DNA from: Rhodanobacteraceae bacterium
GTDB taxonomy: Bacteria > Pseudomonadota > Gammaproteobacteria > Xanthomonadales > SZUA-5
Length of the DNA stretch: 6,179 nucleotides
Direction: 5' to 3'
Assembly: GCA_003233535.1 (NCBI GenBank)
Contig: QIMA01000515.1
Coordinates: 1-6,179, forward strand
Part shown: piece by piece, positions 5,824 to 6,179 of the stretch
How the letters are laid out: each line of letters begins with the position of its first letter
How positions within the stretch are numbered: the first letter of the stretch is position 1
Program-made: the position numbers and the translations under genes
Notes under the pieces: generated by a model
What the model saw: only the letters and a program-made list of their open reading frames with translations
Database searches by the model: none
What the model was told of the DNA's origin: nothing

Positions 5824-6093
5824 TTGGTTCGAGTGGGGCGCGTAGTGCGCAACGCCAACCGCGGTCGAGATGCCTATTGTTTGCGCAAAGCGCTGCTGAT
5901 TTGGTGGCTGCTGAGGTGGTTGGGGGCCAAGGCTGACATTTATTGCGACACCGGCATCGAAAAGGGCCACGCCTGGGTTGAGGCTTACGGCTGCGTCGTA
6001 GGTGATCGAGCCGAATACAAAGGAACCGGGCGCTTTGGTCGGTTCTCTGTCCTGTTCGATCCATCGCGCCCAAAGTCCGGGGCCAACTCCTAG
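5824..6093 (+). CDS. Catalytic part of lasso-peptide B2-type leader protease (transglutaminase-like fold)
   Basis: This is the continuation, in the same frame, of the hydrophobic segment upstream. It reads RVGRVVRNANRG, then AYCLRKALLIWWLLRWLGAK with the presumed nucleophile Cys (codon 5878-5880), then KGHAWVEAYG with His (5968-5970), then VVGD with Asp (6004-6006). This Cys-His-Asp order and the 'CL..al.l.WLLR..G' and 'HAWVE..G' motifs are those of lasso B2 (Transglut_core3-type) proteases, which remove the leader peptide together with the PqqD-like B1. About 90 residues remain from TTG 5824 (GTG 5833 is an alternative), against roughly 140-150 for a whole B2; adding the upstream part restores normal length. 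No ribosome site suits a restart. The catalytic residues are intact, so function could survive if readthrough or reassembly occurs. The gene ends at TAG 6091-6093. Confidence 0.78.
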   Translation: MVRVGRVVRNANRGRDAYCLRKALLIWWLLRWLGAKADIYCDTGIEKGHAWVEAYGCVVGDRAEYKGTGRFGRFSVLFDPSRPKSGANS

Positions 6094-6179
6094 TGTCCTG
6101 TCAACGGTCTAATGACGGGTTCAGTTGGTCTGTCAGCGTTCAGGGCAAGGCGCGCCCCGCAGCCAATGGCCGTAGCCCT
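6094..6179 (+). other. Right-edge tail; possible start of a further gene at ATG 6112
   Basis: After the B2 stop, an ATG at 6112 opens a frame that stays open to the edge (22 complete codons), beginning MTGSVGLSAF. A start of the form 'M-x-G-x-x-G-L' recalls asparagine-synthase-like lasso cyclases, but the usual pattern after it is not clear and the upstream ribosome site is poor. The other strand is also open across the tail and would stop at 6090-6092. CTGTCAACG (6098-6106) and CTGTCAGCG (6130-6138) are near-identical direct repeats of unknown meaning. Too little is visible to assign a gene. Confidence 0.25.

Noticed and set aside
433..6093. Reassignment of TGA to a sense codon, to explain the TGA-only junctions and the B2 interruption
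   Set aside because: The long genes contain no internal TGA, and several families end at natural C-termini with TGA, so TGA behaves as a stop here.

Overview
The window looks like a piece of a bacterial chromosome, most likely a proteobacterium. Base composition is moderately GC-rich by eye, genes are tightly packed, and the left intergenic region carries a CCCGC/GCGGG palindrome of the kind dispersed widely in proteobacterial genomes. The taxonomic call is an inference from style only.

Layout, left to right: (1) the last 66 codons of a PIN-like DUF3368 toxin-type protein, cut by the left edge (2-202). (2) A non-coding stretch of about 230 bases with two small palindromes and a perfect five-unit tandem repeat of CCTAAAA that ends 7 bases before the next start codon. 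(3) A run of same-strand genes from 433 to 6093: family 2 glycosyltransferase, FkbM-type methyltransferase, NTP_transf_5-type nucleotidyltransferase, PqqD-family peptide-binding protein, PRMT-like SAM methyltransferase, HPr-kinase-like kinase, and a lasso-peptide B2-type transglutaminase-fold protease. Spacing is a few bases or a short overlap at most junctions; only the gap before the PqqD gene (50 bases) is larger. (4) An 86-base tail that may begin another gene.

The PqqD protein (equivalent to lasso B1, the leader-peptide recognition element) and the B2 protease together form the split leader-removal machinery of lasso-peptide-type RiPP pathways. HPr-kinase-like and NTP_transf_5 proteins are known companions of such pathways, where they phosphorylate and then further decorate the peptide. 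The inference is a RiPP tailoring cassette in which PqqD presents a leader peptide, B2 cleaves it, and the kinase, nucleotidyltransferase, methyltransferases and possibly the glycosyltransferase decorate the product. Neither a precursor peptide nor the asparagine-synthase-like lasso cyclase is visible, so the product class is unproven. The cyclase may lie just past the right edge.

The strongest oddity is an in-frame TGA (5812-5814) that splits the B2 protein between its hydrophobic N-terminal part and its catalytic Cys/His part. Others are the PRMT-like enzyme between the PqqD and kinase genes, the heptamer repeat at the head of the operon, and non-ATG start codons for six of the seven cluster genes.
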